64,000 nucleotides of DNA, taken from the NCBI GenBank assembly GCA_012064385.1, contig QRDG01002530.1, positions 1-64,000 on the forward strand, written 5' to 3'. Shown here one piece after another: positions 11,616 to 22,977 of the stretch; position 1 is the stretch's first letter, and each line of letters begins with the position of its first letter. The notes below the pieces were generated by a model. The model did not search any database. It was given only the letters and a program-made list of their open reading frames with translations, and was not told where the DNA came from. The position numbers and the translations under genes are program-made. Source of the DNA: Puccinellia tenuiflora. Its lineage: Eukaryota; Streptophyta; Magnoliopsida; Poales; Poaceae.

Positions 11616-12246
11616 GGTTTACATACTAGTACTAGATTTGTATTAGGCGGAGGCCGCCCTAGGTAATCTCGTATTTGTGTAGTACTGTAAAGAAGAACAA
11701 CTTTTGTATCGTGGGATAAGAAGTACTTTAGTACTTTTGTAAAGAAGAACAACTTTTGTACTCCCGTATTAGTCTAATGAAATATTTAGATTTCCTAATT
11801 TCTTCTTCAAATCATAATTTCATAATTTCAGTCTTATTAGTAAAAATAAATGTCATTGATGATCTACATTAGGCATACAGAGCACGCAGACGAAGGAACA
11901 ACTAAATCATAATTTCAGTCTTATTAGTAAAACTAAATGTCTATGAGGATCTAGATTAGGCATGTAGAGCACGCAGACGAAGGAATGACGTAGTTAGAAA
12001 ACGAATTATTTCTAAGTCGATCAACATTTAATAATAGCCAAGTTAAACATAAATGTTTAATCTTGTTGCCACTTTTAAAGTGAAATTGCATTATTCAGAT
12101 GTCTATTTGACTTTAGAAGAGCACCAAGCTAAACATTTACATTGAAGGCAGCGTGGACTGCTTATAAACTGGTCGGTGCTTCTCTCTCCAAACTAGCGAT
12201 GTGGGACTAAACATCCCAAGTTCCAAACCAGAGAAGTATATATCCC

Positions 12247-12429
12247 AACAACCGGTCCCACTCGTCAACTCAGCCAAGTAACGGTCAAACGAGGTTGACC
12301 CAATCGAAACGGCCGTTCGGCCACCTAGCGAGCCTCTAAAGTGCGAAGTGGGGCAAAGGCAAGGACAACTAAGGAAGTAGGGCTCAAACGAGGAGAACTA
12401 AAGGAAGTAGGGCAGGAAAATAAAAACCC
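12247..12429 (-). repeat. MULE right terminal inverted repeat
   Basis: Inverted partner of 6603-6785. It ends AATAAAAACCC directly before the duplicated TAAATTTAA. Confidence 0.85.
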
Positions 12430-12475
12430 TAAATTTAAAACACCCCAAAAAAATTAGTATCACACACAAGAATCT

Positions 12476-13435
12476 TGGGGAGTTTGCTACTCCCAATGAT
12501 GACTACTTACGTGCACCCATCACTCAGCCCGCCGTTGTTGCGGAGAACTATGAAATTAAGCCTAAGATTTTGAACTTGATTCCACATAACCAATTTAGCG
12601 GTTCAGCTTCTGAGGATGTAGGTATGCACTTGAATACTTTTACTAAATTATGTGATATGATGCGTATTAAAGATGTTGATCTAAGTGTAGTTAAGCTAAG
12701 ACTATTCCCTTTTTCACTCAGATGGAAGGCAAAAGAATGGTTATTAGCATAGCTAAAAGGCACAATTATATCTTGGGAGAACTGTTCCAACATTTTCATG
12801 ACTAAATATTTCCCACCTGCTAAGACTATGCAGTTACGTTCTGTCATTAGAGGATTTAGGCAGGAAGAACGCGAGCAACTAGCGCTTGCATGTGAACGTA
12901 TGAAGGATTCTGTTAGGAATTGTCCTAACCATGGAATGGAGGAATGGTTAATCCTTCACTTATTTTATAATGCACTTAATCTGTGTCAAAATCTATGCTT
13001 GATACAGCTGCAGGAGGAACTTTTATGGGAAAAGAAATTAAACTAGCCAAGAAACTACTCAATGATATGCAAGTCAATCATGCGCAATGGCATATTGAAA
13101 GAACCAATACCAAGAAGGTAAATGCCATAATTGAAACTGACAATCAAGAGCTTACGGCAAAGGTAGATGAATTAATTGCTTTTCTTAAAGGTAAGAATGA
13201 AGCTCGGGTAAATGCCGTCACCAATGCTCAAATTGAAGAAATAGATTTCATAGCTCGTAATACTTTTAATCCTGGATGGAGAGGTCCTAACTTTGGACCA
13301 AATTATTCAAAGCCATATAACCATGTAGGAGCACCAAACAACAATGGAGCACCAGTTAATAGTAATTATAATGGAGCAAACAGTGGCAATCGCCCATCAC
13401 TTGAGGATACCCTCAAATCTTTTATTAATTCTTAG
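12476..13435 (+). pseudogene. Athila-like gag (capsid/nucleocapsid) with internal damage
   Basis: The frame reads into the Retrotrans_gag pattern, with FPFSLRWKAKEWL, SWENCSNIF, KYFPPAKTMQLR and GMEEWLILHLFYNALN. It is damaged by a TAG at about 12750-12752, a frameshift near 12983 (after which TAAGGTFMGK continues) and a TAG at 13433-13435. Downstream the same polyprotein goes on with QNNAFYKMVENH and another stop before the protease. The start codon probably lay at or before 12476; the MULE separates this gene from its primer site. The product would form cytoplasmic virus-like particles. Confidence 0.82.
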
Positions 13436-13558
13436 ACTGAGCAAAACAATGCTTTTTATAAAATGGTTGAGAATCATGATAATATACTTGGGCAACTAAC
13501 CCAGAAAGTTAGTACAATGAAAAACAATTTATAGAGACTCCAAGAAAGAACCAAGACA

Positions 13559-14343
13559 GTGGAGTTACAAATGACCAAGAATACTGAGAGTCAAACTTTG
13601 ATTCTAGCAAAATTTGTAGGAAAACCGGAGCCTAATCCAGTAGTAGACTTGAAGATGATGAGAGCTACTAAAGACGATGACATGACTGCTCCATCACCAG
13701 ACTATAATGTGGAAGACCTCGTGAAAATGGTAATCATGAAAGATCCATCAATTGAAGGAGGTAACGAGGCAGCTTACAAAGAATTTATTAATCAAGTTGC
13801 TTATAAGGTACGAGAATTAGAAGTTGAATATGCTAAATTATCTGAGAAGTTACCAGCTAAACTACAAGATATATTTGAACCAACTATTAAAATTAACTTA
13901 GGTGTCAATGAGATAGTTGCACTCTGTGATCTTGGTGCAAGTGTTTCAACAATTCCTAAGAGCCTTTTTGATAAGATGAATTTGGGTAGCTATAATATCA
14001 CTGAACTTAAAATTCACCTTGTTGATTCAACCTTTAAACAAGTTGTAGGAATTAAAGAAAATATTGTAGTGTAAATTAAAGGGAGTCCAGGGCTACTTGA
14101 TCTTGTTATAGTAGACACGCCAGAAGATCCAATAGCACCAATTATACTTGGAAGATGTTTTTAAGAACTATTAAAGCTTTGATAAATCTACATGAAGGGA
14201 ACGTGAGGATTGAATTACCCTCGCGAGATCCTTTTGTTCTACATTTCTCCAGGAAAAAGAAAGTAAAGGTCTTCTACAACGAGATCATCACTTTGAAGGC
14301 AAACTATTTTGGAATGGGTACACAACTATCTAAACCCAATTGA
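13559..14343 (+). pseudogene. Athila-like aspartic protease region
   Basis: An LCDLGASVSTIP motif near 13921-13956 is the active-site region of a retropepsin-like protease, with Asp-Leu-Gly in place of the more usual Asp-Thr/Ser-Gly. APIILGRCFL near 14136-14166 is the conserved flap-distal segment. A TAA at 14072-14074 interrupts the frame and the reading continues beyond it, consistent with a Gln codon mutated to a stop. The coding stops at 14343 without entering RT. The protease would process Gag. Confidence 0.8.
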
Positions 14344-14352
14344 TCATCATCA

Positions 14353-14404
14353 CGGTCGAGCTACACGACCGAAAACAAAAGCGCTTCATGGGAGGCAACC
14401 CATG
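14353..14404 (+). ncRNA. Two-hairpin element after gag-pro (copy 1)
   Basis: Hairpin 1 has a 6-bp stem CGGTCG/CGACCG with loop AGCTACA (14353-14371). Hairpin 2 has a 6-bp stem CATGGG/CCCATG with loop AGGCAA (14387-14404). The linker is A-rich and ends GCGCTT. A second copy with changed, still pairing stems and near-identical loops lies at 19386-19433 in a different retroelement. This suggests a conserved RNA structure in the retroelement transcript; function unknown. Confidence 0.5.
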
Positions 14405-14624
14405 TAAACATGTTTTTATTTCTTTTCATTTTTCGTTCTTAGTTTAGTTTTAGTTTTATTTTTGAAAAAGTGCTTAAAGACACAAAGGAGGAGAAGATTT
14501 TATTTCATTTTTGCTATTATCCTATGTACTACCAATGTTTCTGAAATTATTATATGCAAAATATATGTGAGCCTAACTTTTCAAGTCCTTAGAAAAAATC
14601 CAAGAAAATGCAATGTTTAGAGGT

Positions 14625-14965
14625 ACCAGTGGAACTTAACGACCACCCGTATGGTGGCAGATCACCGTACCAGCCACCGTACCGTGTGCACTATTTCTCG
14701 GTACGGCAGCAAAATCGCAATTTTTTCAGCGGACCAGAAAAAGAAATTTTAATGACTGGCGGTACGGTGGCAAGCCACCGTACCCGATGAGTTGCTCGGT
14801 GCGGATGCGAAAGTGGAGATTTACACCGCATTGGAATAGACAGAAACTTTAACGAGTGGCTGTACGGTGGCAAGCCACCGTACCAGAAGCATCAGGCAGT
14901 GAAACGACCTCGGTAAGGCGTAACGAGCACCGGTATGGTCGCACCCGACTGTACCAGCCACTGTA
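14625..14965. repeat. Cluster of GGTACGGTGGC palindromes
   Basis: Exact 11-bp arms GGTACGGTGGC/GCCACCGTACC separated by two bases lie at 14761-14784. A close copy (arms one base shorter) is at 14862-14883, and degenerate copies are near 14649-14683 and 14930-14968. The same palindrome core occurs in the 5' LTR at 5349-5390. Confidence 0.8.
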
Positions 14966-15514
14966 CCGACCCGTTTTGCAGGTAGTATGCACCTTACTCA
15001 TCCAATCTCAATTCAGAATTGTTTTCTTCTACTTCTTCCACCTCCAAACCATGAAGAAACCCTAGTGAGAACTTTTTATTCGTTCATCTTTGGTTCGATT
15101 CCTCGCACACCAACGATCCAAGGTGTGTTTCTCCTCCGATCCACCGATTAATTTTTGCAATGATTGCTTCAAATATGTTTTATTATCAATCTAAGATGTA
15201 TGTCTCATACCAAGTGTTTATCTATTTGAGCATGCTTTGTTAATTGTTTAGGGAGAGTTCTACCACTATTATGATGTAGGAATCACATTGCCTATATTAT
15301 ATGAACCAATGCTTACTAGCTTTAATTTATTTTAGATGAACACCAGGAGTCGCAGTCGTGCTAATGCCACCACTAGTGCTAGTCAATCTAGCCAACTCAT
15401 CAAGAAGACCACCAACAAAGAAAAATTCTTAGGTGTAAAATTTTATAAGAAGAACCAAGCGCGCAGATACAATATTCTTAATAAGCGTGAGATGAGGACA
15501 ACAAGGTGGGCTTG

Positions 15515-17087
15515 TGATGCATGTAAAATGAATACATGAAATTTGCATTATAATTCTCATATTTCAATCATATTTGCATCATATAAGGGTTATATCATTG
15601 TTTTATAATACTTTTGGGAAGATTTCACAGTTTTCCTATTTTTCTGGAATTAACCCTGCACTGGCAGAAAACCCTATTTTCTATATTTTGATGTTTCAGG
15701 GACCCAAACGACGTCCAAATGACCTGAAAATTTACGAGGATAATTTTTTGGAAGAAACAAAGCGTGGGGAAAAGGATGGAAAAAGTGGAGGCCCGAAGGC
15801 TGAAAGGGGGTGGCCCACGCGGCCAGATTCCTTGGCCGTGTGGGGTAACCCATCTGGGCCCTCGTGGCTCCGTTTGCGTCGATCCTTCCTCCCGAAGCTT
15901 CCTCGTGACCTAAAAACGACTATAAAAATAGTCCCCCGACGTTTTCCAGAGGGAAGCGGCGGAGAAACACAAAACCACGAAACAGAAGACAGAAGGCTGC
16001 CGCCGGAGAAGATCGGAGGGGGGAAACGCCGCCGGAATCGCCTCCGGAGGTCTTCTCCATCCCCTCTCCGGAGTCTCCATCAACACCACCGTCAAGACCA
16101 GCACCATCTCCATCACCATATCCATCACCATCTTCGTGATCCACTTCATCCCCCTCATAGTTTGAGATTGTTCGAACCCTAGCTATTGTCTAAGTACTAT
16201 TCTACATGTTTGTGAATTGCTACTTGTCATTGTTTTGTGGGGAGATCATAGTTTCAGATTGTGTTGTATCACTTTTACCACTGAATCATATCATGTCTTG
16301 GCGTTGTGAGTAGTTCTCTCATGTTCCTGGGGGAATAGGATGAATTGGCAATGATTTTTTATATGACATGTGTTGGTATTTTGTCTAGTTTTTATCTTTG
16401 ATGTGATTCTATGATGGTGTTGTGTGAACGTCGACTGCACATCACTTCACCTATATGGGCTCATAGGAGAACACCGTAGTGTAATGAATTGAGGGAGACT
16501 TGGGGGGACACGTAAACCTGAGACCGAATCATGAAGTTGCATTATGAGGGTATTAGTATCGGGGACCTTAAAGATTAATGCTATGGTGGGACTTTATGTC
16601 TTAATAACTCTTGTGCAGTCATTTACTTGGCCACATGATCCATCATAAGAGGTTTAGTTTATTTATTTAGCTATTCCTAATTATGGCTCCGTCCAAAGAA
16701 GATTAAAACCTGACAAAATGTTTACCTTGTTGTTCTGGAAATATTTATGCCATGAAGTCTAGGTAGCCCTTGGGAACTCTCTCCACCTATAAGAAACACA
16801 CACTTGAGCATGTCCTCTTGCTGCATAGAGGATTGGGCTTTCTCTCTTTGAGAGCTTTCACTTGTCATATTTCATTTTTTCAGCATTTTACTTTATTGCA
16901 AACTCTACACCAAAAACCCAAAAACACTTGCATCATTTAATCATTTTAGTTTGTCTAGTGCATAGATAATAAGGGAGGTGACACTCTTATTTGAGAGGAT
17001 AAATACTTATACCTTCTACTCCTCGTGTGATCGATACTATACTTACACATCGAAGACTTCAACGATCCCCTATACTTGTGGGTATCA
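15515..17087 (+). repeat. 5' LTR of the nested pol-less element
   Basis: Starts TGATGCATG and ends GTATCA. It aligns along its whole length with 21405-22977. It shares the terminal CCCCTATACTTGTGGGT block with the solo LTR at 7009. Confidence 0.92.
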
Positions 17088-17097
17088 AGACGTTTTC

Positions 17098-17115
17098 TGG
17101 CGCCGTTGCCGGGGA
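17098..17115 (+). other. Primer-binding site, tRNA-Asp
   Basis: TGGCGCCGTTGCCGGGGA is the exact complement of the plant tRNA-Asp 3' end (with CCA), 10 bases downstream of the LTR. Confidence 0.92.
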
Positions 17116-17322
17116 GTGTAGCGCTTAAGTTTTTATTCTTGTTTGCACTAGATATTTATTTTCAGTTTTGCATATACTCTAGTTTACTTTCAGTTTTGCA
17201 TTTAGTTTAGTTTTACTTTCAGTTTTGCATTTATCAAAAACCCAAAAAAATTAAAAAATGGAAATTGTTATAAAAATGCCAGGATAGCTGCTCGATTTAG
17301 AGAATCAGATGAAGCGAGAAGA

Positions 17323-18522
17323 TTGGGAATATACATGGGGCTTCTAAATACAATTGCTAGTGGGCTGCTTAATGATCATAAGGAAGAAACTTGTTGCTCT
17401 GAATACTCTAGACACTTTGAATTCCAGTGCCCTTCCAATAAAGATGAACCTGTTATTGCAACTTATCATACAGGAAGTTATGCTCACTTGGGGATGAAAG
17501 AAGTAGAGCAATTCGTTCTTTTCATGGGAGCATATGAATTATACACCTTCATGGATGAACATGAAATCTGCCCTACAACTTCTAAATTTAAAGTTACTAT
17601 CACCAATATCCTTAATATCTGCAGAAATGAATTTGATGAAAATATCTATGTTGTTGACACAAGGAAGAGAGCTGCCCAAGAAAGATCTAATGTTTTGCAG
17701 AAAGAAGATGATGAAAACATAAGCTTGGAAGAGGAAGTATGTGAAGAAGAGGATAAAAGCCTAAGCTTGGGGATGCCCATACAGCCCCAAGAGGAGGACA
17801 ATGAAGAGCAAGAAGATGAAGAAAATGATGAACAACTAGAGAATGAAGAGAGGAAACATCCACCTTCACCACCTATGGATGAGGGTAACACTCAAGATTT
17901 TGCTGATGATAAACTTTGCTTTTATGATTCTAAAAATGATGAAGAACATGGTTTGGACATGCTATATGATAATGCTTTAGATGATGGTCCTATGCTTATT
18001 TATAATCCTCCATGCTTAGTTTTTATTACTTTATGTGAGGATAAAAATGATATACTTGCTGCTTGTGATAATACTCTCACTCATGAGAGTCCTACTTTAT
18101 TTTTGAACTCTCCTATTCACACCATGGAGGAGAAATTTGCTTATGTTGAGAAATACTTATGTGGTTTGCAATTATCTTTAGTTCCAAATATTTGTTGCAA
18201 CCATGATATTAAACCTTATATTGATCTTAATAATTATTTTGAAAGAGGGAAGCATGCTAATGAATTCCAAAATAAATTTAATGATCCTCTTTATATGCCT
18301 ATATTATCTAAGTTGAATGATTCTTGTGATTCTATGGTTGAATTTATTTCTTCTACTTGCAACTATTATAAAAGAGGAGGTACTAAGAACCCTCTTTATG
18401 CTTTTAATAAATATATGCTGCAAGTTACTACTATTAATATGCATTGTGAAATTTCTATTTATTGTGATTCATTCATATATAAAATGCCAATGCATAGGAA
18501 AAGAGTTAGACTTAAAAGTTAA
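17323..18522 (+). CDS. Orphan 399-residue protein of the pol-less LTR element
   Basis: An intact frame of 400 codons with no stop. The N-terminal third is mixed (residues 1-130, including FVLFMGAYELYTFMDE). The middle is very acidic (about residues 125-190, EEEVCEEEDKSLSLGMP and Glu/Asp/Gln runs). The C-terminal part is Cys- and Asn-rich, ending MHRKRVRLKS. It matches no retrotransposon domain I recognise. The start could be upstream of 17323, since sequence from about 17290 is also open. It is the only long ORF between the two LTRs. It contains one in-frame copy of the AAGCTTGGGGATG motif (17763-17775, read as LSLGM). Confidence 0.55.
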   Translation: MGIYMGLLNTIASGLLNDHKEETCCSEYSRHFEFQCPSNKDEPVIATYHTGSYAHLGMKEVEQFVLFMGAYELYTFMDEHEICPTTSKFKVTITNILNICRNEFDENIYVVDTRKRAAQERSNVLQKEDDENISLEEEVCEEEDKSLSLGMPIQPQEEDNEEQEDEENDEQLENEERKHPPSPPMDEGNTQDFADDKLCFYDSKNDEEHGLDMLYDNALDDGPMLIYNPPCLVFITLCEDKNDILAACDNTLTHESPTLFLNSPIHTMEEKFAYVEKYLCGLQLSLVPNICCNHDIKPYIDLNNYFERGKHANEFQNKFNDPLYMPILSKLNDSCDSMVEFISSTCNYYKRGGTKNPLYAFNKYMLQVTTINMHCEISIYCDSFIYKMPMHRKRVRLKS

Positions 18523-19203
18523 TGGTTTAATGTTTTGTGGTGTTTTCCTTATGCTTTAACTTCCTATTCTGTTTGGGCACACCTTTATATCTTGAGAACT
18601 TGCAAAATAACTTTACCTACTGTTTACTAACAACCAGCTTAAGATTTTCACTTTATATAAAATTTGGGAAAGTAAATGAGAAGGATGAGTAATGGAGATG
18701 TTGGGGTCGACCTTGAACATGTGTTGTTCATGCCAATGGAACCATTGCAAAGTCTCTATCATTAAAACTTTTCCCAAAGCTAAAACCAAATAAAAGAGTG
18801 TTTGATTGAACATTAGTGATTTGCTGTCCACAAAACAGATTCCTAAGCTTCACTGCGAAAAATGTTAAAAATCACATAAGAGGAATTTTGACCTGATATT
18901 TTATGACAGCATTATTCAACTATTAATACACATTTCATTAGTTCAAAGTTTTCTTATTTGATCAACGTAAGTGCCTCTGAAAATTCACTCTTTATGGGCT
19001 GTCCAGTTTTTGACAGATTCTGTCTTTATTTTGCATTACTCTCATTACTTGTGTTTTGTGTGGTTCTATTGATCAAAGAGCAATGCACAACCATAGTAAT
19101 ATTAGATAATGTTTAGAATCAACTCATGATATGTATTTGCTGTAGCTATGGAGATTTAATTTATGGAGACACTAACCCCTCTAATCAAGTTTTATGATAA
19201 GTT

Positions 19204-19386
19204 ATGTGTGAAGAGAACTTTCAAGTGGAAGAGTTGAGGGTGATAAACAAAGATCAAGAGGGACAACCACTCAAGCTTGGGGATGTTACCCCTAGGCTCA
19301 CCCTACATATATCAAGTAAGTACAATAATTTAAGCTTGGGGATGCCAAGCCACCTCACTCCAACCATCTTGATACCGAGTAAGTAA
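19204..19386 (+). CDS. Short ORF just upstream of the two-hairpin element
   Basis: Sixty codons starting MCEENFQVEELRV. Two in-frame copies of the AAGCTTGGGGATG motif encode KLGD and LSLGMP. It ends at a TAA (19384-19386), whose last base is the first base of the hairpins. It may be the end of a larger decayed reading frame. Coding status is uncertain. Confidence 0.3.
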   Translation: MCEENFQVEELRVINKDQEGQPLKLGDVTPRLTLHISSKYNNLSLGMPSHLTPTILIPSK

Positions 19387-19433
19387 GCCTAGCTATATGG
19401 CTATAAAGAAAACGCTTTACGGGAGGCAACCCG
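19386..19433 (+). ncRNA. Two-hairpin element (copy 2)
   Basis: Hairpin 1: stem AGCC/GGCT around TAGCTATAT (19386-19402). Hairpin 2: stem CGGG/CCCG around AGGCAA (19420-19433). Order, spacing, loop sequences and the (A)CGCTT linker match copy 1 at 14353-14404, while stem bases differ in ways that keep pairing. Confidence 0.48.
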
Positions 19434-21390
19434 GTTGTTTTTATTTTCTTTGTGTCCTCTTGCTGTAACAAGAGACTTAGTTTTTAGTTTAGTTTCTGGA
19501 ATTTTAATAAAGTGCCAAGTTTTACCCATTTTGGTTTGAGAAAGTTGTTATTTTGCATGCGGAGATTTCATTCCAGCACAGGTCTGTGCACGGTTTAGTT
19601 TTTTAATTCTTATTCTGTAACTCCTAATTAGATGGTATTTTTACTGAAACTGAAACTTTTCATCCTATCTATGAATGAATTTTTTCATAATTTTTAGACA
19701 TGTGTAAGTCAGGTAGAAAAATACGTTTTTCTACTATCAGTTTTCTGGACAGATTCTGTCCAATATTGTTTGATGCATGTTTTGAACTTTTAAGTTGAAT
19801 CTTGTTGATCCAATTGAGTTTATTAATAGGCATAAAACATTATACACTTTCTGGACAGTCACATGAATTTTTTTTTTCTTAGGATTATAAGCAGCAAGTA
19901 ATGCATTTGTCTATCACTACTAATGTCACCCCACAGAAAAGAAATGGGAGAAACAGTGTTTTGAAGTTTTTTCACAGGGATTAGAGGAGATGCACCAAGA
20001 GCTATCCAAGGATGGTGAAAGACATAAGCTTGGGGATGTGAAGACAACCCCACTGGACCTTACTTGGTTTAACATGGATTAAGTAGTTCTATGGACACTT
20101 GTGCATGCATTTAGTTGGTCAACTTTCTCCCTTTTACTAGCCCAAAAATCCAAACAAGTAAAAAACTTGTTTTCAACACCTTCAACCAAAGTTTTTCTAG
20201 TGAGTCCACCATATCTACCTATTAGCTTTATGCTATTCTGAGTATGTATATCATGTTACTTTGAGTTATCTATACCTCTGAATTAAAATGCTTATGTTAG
20301 TGATCGTTATGTGAAAAATCTGGTTAAATAGCTCTCACATCTTATTATTGCACTTAATAAACATGAACCATTGTGATTAAAATTATGAAGTTGTGAATTT
20401 GACAAGAGTCTTGGTTGCTAGTTAGCCCAAATTTGCTGTCGCATGGCAAGCTTTCAACATTGCACTAAATTACATTTAGTTGATATCATGTACTTTTGTT
20501 TATGGATGCTTATCATGGAGCAAAATAAATGTGGAAATTTAGTATGTTCAAGTATATAAATGGCTAGAGAGATACCTGGGCCGCTAATCTAAGCCATGCT
20601 GTCATGGTGGAAATTTACTTACATGCTATGTGAACCTTCAGTGATACACCTCACAATAAAAAGCTATACTAATAGTAAATAAAAAGGGTGTTGAGATTGT
20701 TCCTTATGTTTGTTTGTCTTGTCATTTTGACATGGGCTTGTTCCATGTCCTGGGACAAGAGGTACCCCAGTTGATCTTCTTTATGACGCTATTATACAAT
20801 GCTTTTACTTGAACCTGCTTAGTTTCCCAAGTTGAGTAACACCATGGTGTAGGTACTCATATTCAAGGGGCATGAAACTTTCAACCATTGCTTTGTCAAG
20901 TACACTACTCATATTTGCTTTCACTTTAAACTTTAATCATTCGATATGCTATAATGAGGGGTAATGAGAGCTTGACACCAATGATACCACATTGCAAACA
21001 TTAACTTAAGTAGAAGTATTTGGAAGTTAGATGAAGCTTGTTCATGTTTTTACCTCTACTCATACATATCTATCCGAAGTGTCCACCTTTTATATTCAGT
21101 TTTATAAGAGTACTCTATGACCATTATAGGATGTTTTTACTTTTCATTATGCATACATTTGGTCCATAGTACTTTCTTCTATGTTGCACTTTGTGAATTA
21201 TCATTGAACATCCTTGCATTGAATATTTGATATTACTTTATAATCTATCTTGCATATTGCAACTCCTTTGAAGAATGAATCATTTGACTCTATGTAGCAA
21301 TAATAATCATCTTTGATATCCATTGATAGTAATAAAATGCAAAGTCCATGTTGGTTTTATCACCTTCATACTCGAGGACGAGTATAGGTT

Positions 21391-21404
21391 AAGCTTGGGG
21401 ATGT
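21391..21404 (+). other. Probable polypurine tract of the nested element
   Basis: AAGCTTGGGGATGT directly precedes the 3' LTR (21405), the position of the plus-strand primer. The same 13-mer occurs at 17763, 19273, 19332 and 20026 inside the element. Confidence 0.6.
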
Positions 21405-22977
21405 TGATGCATGTAAAATGCATACATGAACTTTGCATTATAGTTCTCATATTTCAATCATATTTGCATCATATAAGGGTTATATCATTGTTTTATAATG
21501 ATTTTGGGAAGATTTCACAGTTTTCCTATTTTTCTGGAATTAACCCTACACTGGCAGAAAACCCTATTTTCTATATTTTGATGTTTCAGGGACCCAAACG
21601 ACGTCCAAATGACCTGAAAATTTACGGGGATCATTTTTTGGAAGAAACAAAGCGTGGGGAAAAAGGATGGAAAAAAGTGGAGGCCCGAAGGCCGAAAGGG
21701 GGTGGCCCACGCGGCCAGATTCCTTGGCCGCGTGGGGTAACCCATCTGGGCCCTCGTGGCTCCGTTTGCGTCGATCCTTCTTCCCGAAGCTTCCTCGTGA
21801 CCTAAAAACGACTATAAAAATAGTCCCCCGACGTTTTCCAGAGGAGAAGCGGCGGAGAAACACAAAACCACGAAATAGAAGACAGAAGGCTGCTGCCGAA
21901 GAAGATCGGAGGGGGGAAACGCCGCTAGAATCGCCTCCGGAGGTCTTCTCCATCCCCCCTCCGGAGTCTCCATCAACACCACCGTCAAGACCAGCACCAT
22001 CTCCATCTCCATCTCCATCTTCGTGATCCACTTCATCCCCCTCATAGTTTGAGATTGTTCGAACCCTAGCTATTGTCTAAGTACTATTCTACATGTTTGT
22101 GAATTGCTACTTGTCATTGTTTTGTGGGGAGATCATAGTTTCAGATTGTGTTGTATCACTTTTACTACTGAATCATATCATGTCTTGGCGTTGTGAGTAG
22201 TTCTCTCATGTTCCTGGGGGTATAGGATGAATTGGCAATGATTTTTTATATGACATGTGTTGGTATTTTTTCTAGTTTTTATCTTTGATGTGATTCTATG
22301 ATGGTGTTGTGCGAACTTCGACTGCGCATCACTTCACCTATATGGGCTCATAGGAGAACACCGTAGTGTAATGAATTGAGGGAGACTTGGGGGGACACGT
22401 AAACCTGAGACCGAATCATGAAGTTGCATTATGAGGGTATTAGTATCGGGGACCTTAAAGATTAATGCTATGGTGGGACTTTATGTCTTAATAACTCTTG
22501 TGCAGTCATTTACTTGGCCACATGATCCATCATAAGAGGTTTAGTTTATTTATTTAGCTATTCCTAATTATGGCTCCGTCCAAAGAAGATTAAAACTTGA
22601 CAAAATGTTTACCTTGTTGTTCTAGAAATATTTATGCCATGAAGTCTAGGTAGCCCTTGGGAACTCTCTCCACCTATAAGAAACACACACACTTGAGCTT
22701 GTCCTCTTGCTTCATAGAGGATTGGGCTTTCTCTCTTTGAGAGCTTTCACTTGTCATATTTAATTTTCAGCATTTTACTTTATTATTGCAAACTCTACAC
22801 CAAAAACCCAAAAACACTTGCATCATTTAATCATTTTAGTTTGTCTAGTGCATAGATAATAAGGGAGGTGACACTCTTATTTGAGAGGATAAATACTTAT
22901 ACCTTCTACTCCTCGTGGGATCGATACTATACTTACACATCGAAGACTTCAATGATCCCCTATACTTGTGGGTATTA
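21405..22977 (+). repeat. 3' LTR of the nested pol-less element
   Basis: Starts TGATGCATG. It ends GTATTA instead of GTATCA, a likely C-to-T change at the terminus, and is followed by the GCTTG duplication. Confidence 0.92.

Larger units (their letters stand above)
6603..12429 (+). mobile_element. Mutator-like DNA transposon (MULE), non-autonomous, with a solo LTR inside
   Basis: Roughly 180-bp terminal inverted repeats (about 6603-6785 and 12247-12429) begin GGGTTTTT..., and both sides carry the same 9-bp duplication TAAATTTAA (6594-6602 and 12430-12438), the hallmark size for Mutator. Without the solo LTR the element is about 4.3 kb. No MURA-type transposase is readable. It holds two short gene-like ORFs rich in acidic and basic residues and a repeat array. 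It interrupts the leader of the Athila-like element. A Pack-MULE carrying host gene pieces is possible but not shown. Confidence 0.88.
15515..22977 (+). mobile_element. Non-autonomous LTR retrotransposon without pol (Athila-lineage LTRs)
   Basis: LTRs of 1573 bp each (15515-17087 and 21405-22977) differ at roughly 2% of positions plus small indels. The exact 5-bp duplication is GCTTG (15510-15514 and 22978-22982). The tRNA-Asp primer site is at 17098. The 4.3-kb interior has one intact 399-codon ORF, a short second ORF and several AAGCTTGGGGATG motifs, the last lying two bases before the 3' LTR. No gag zinc knuckle, protease, RT or integrase was found. It must depend on a helper element, and it is one of the younger insertions here. 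Confidence 0.9.
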
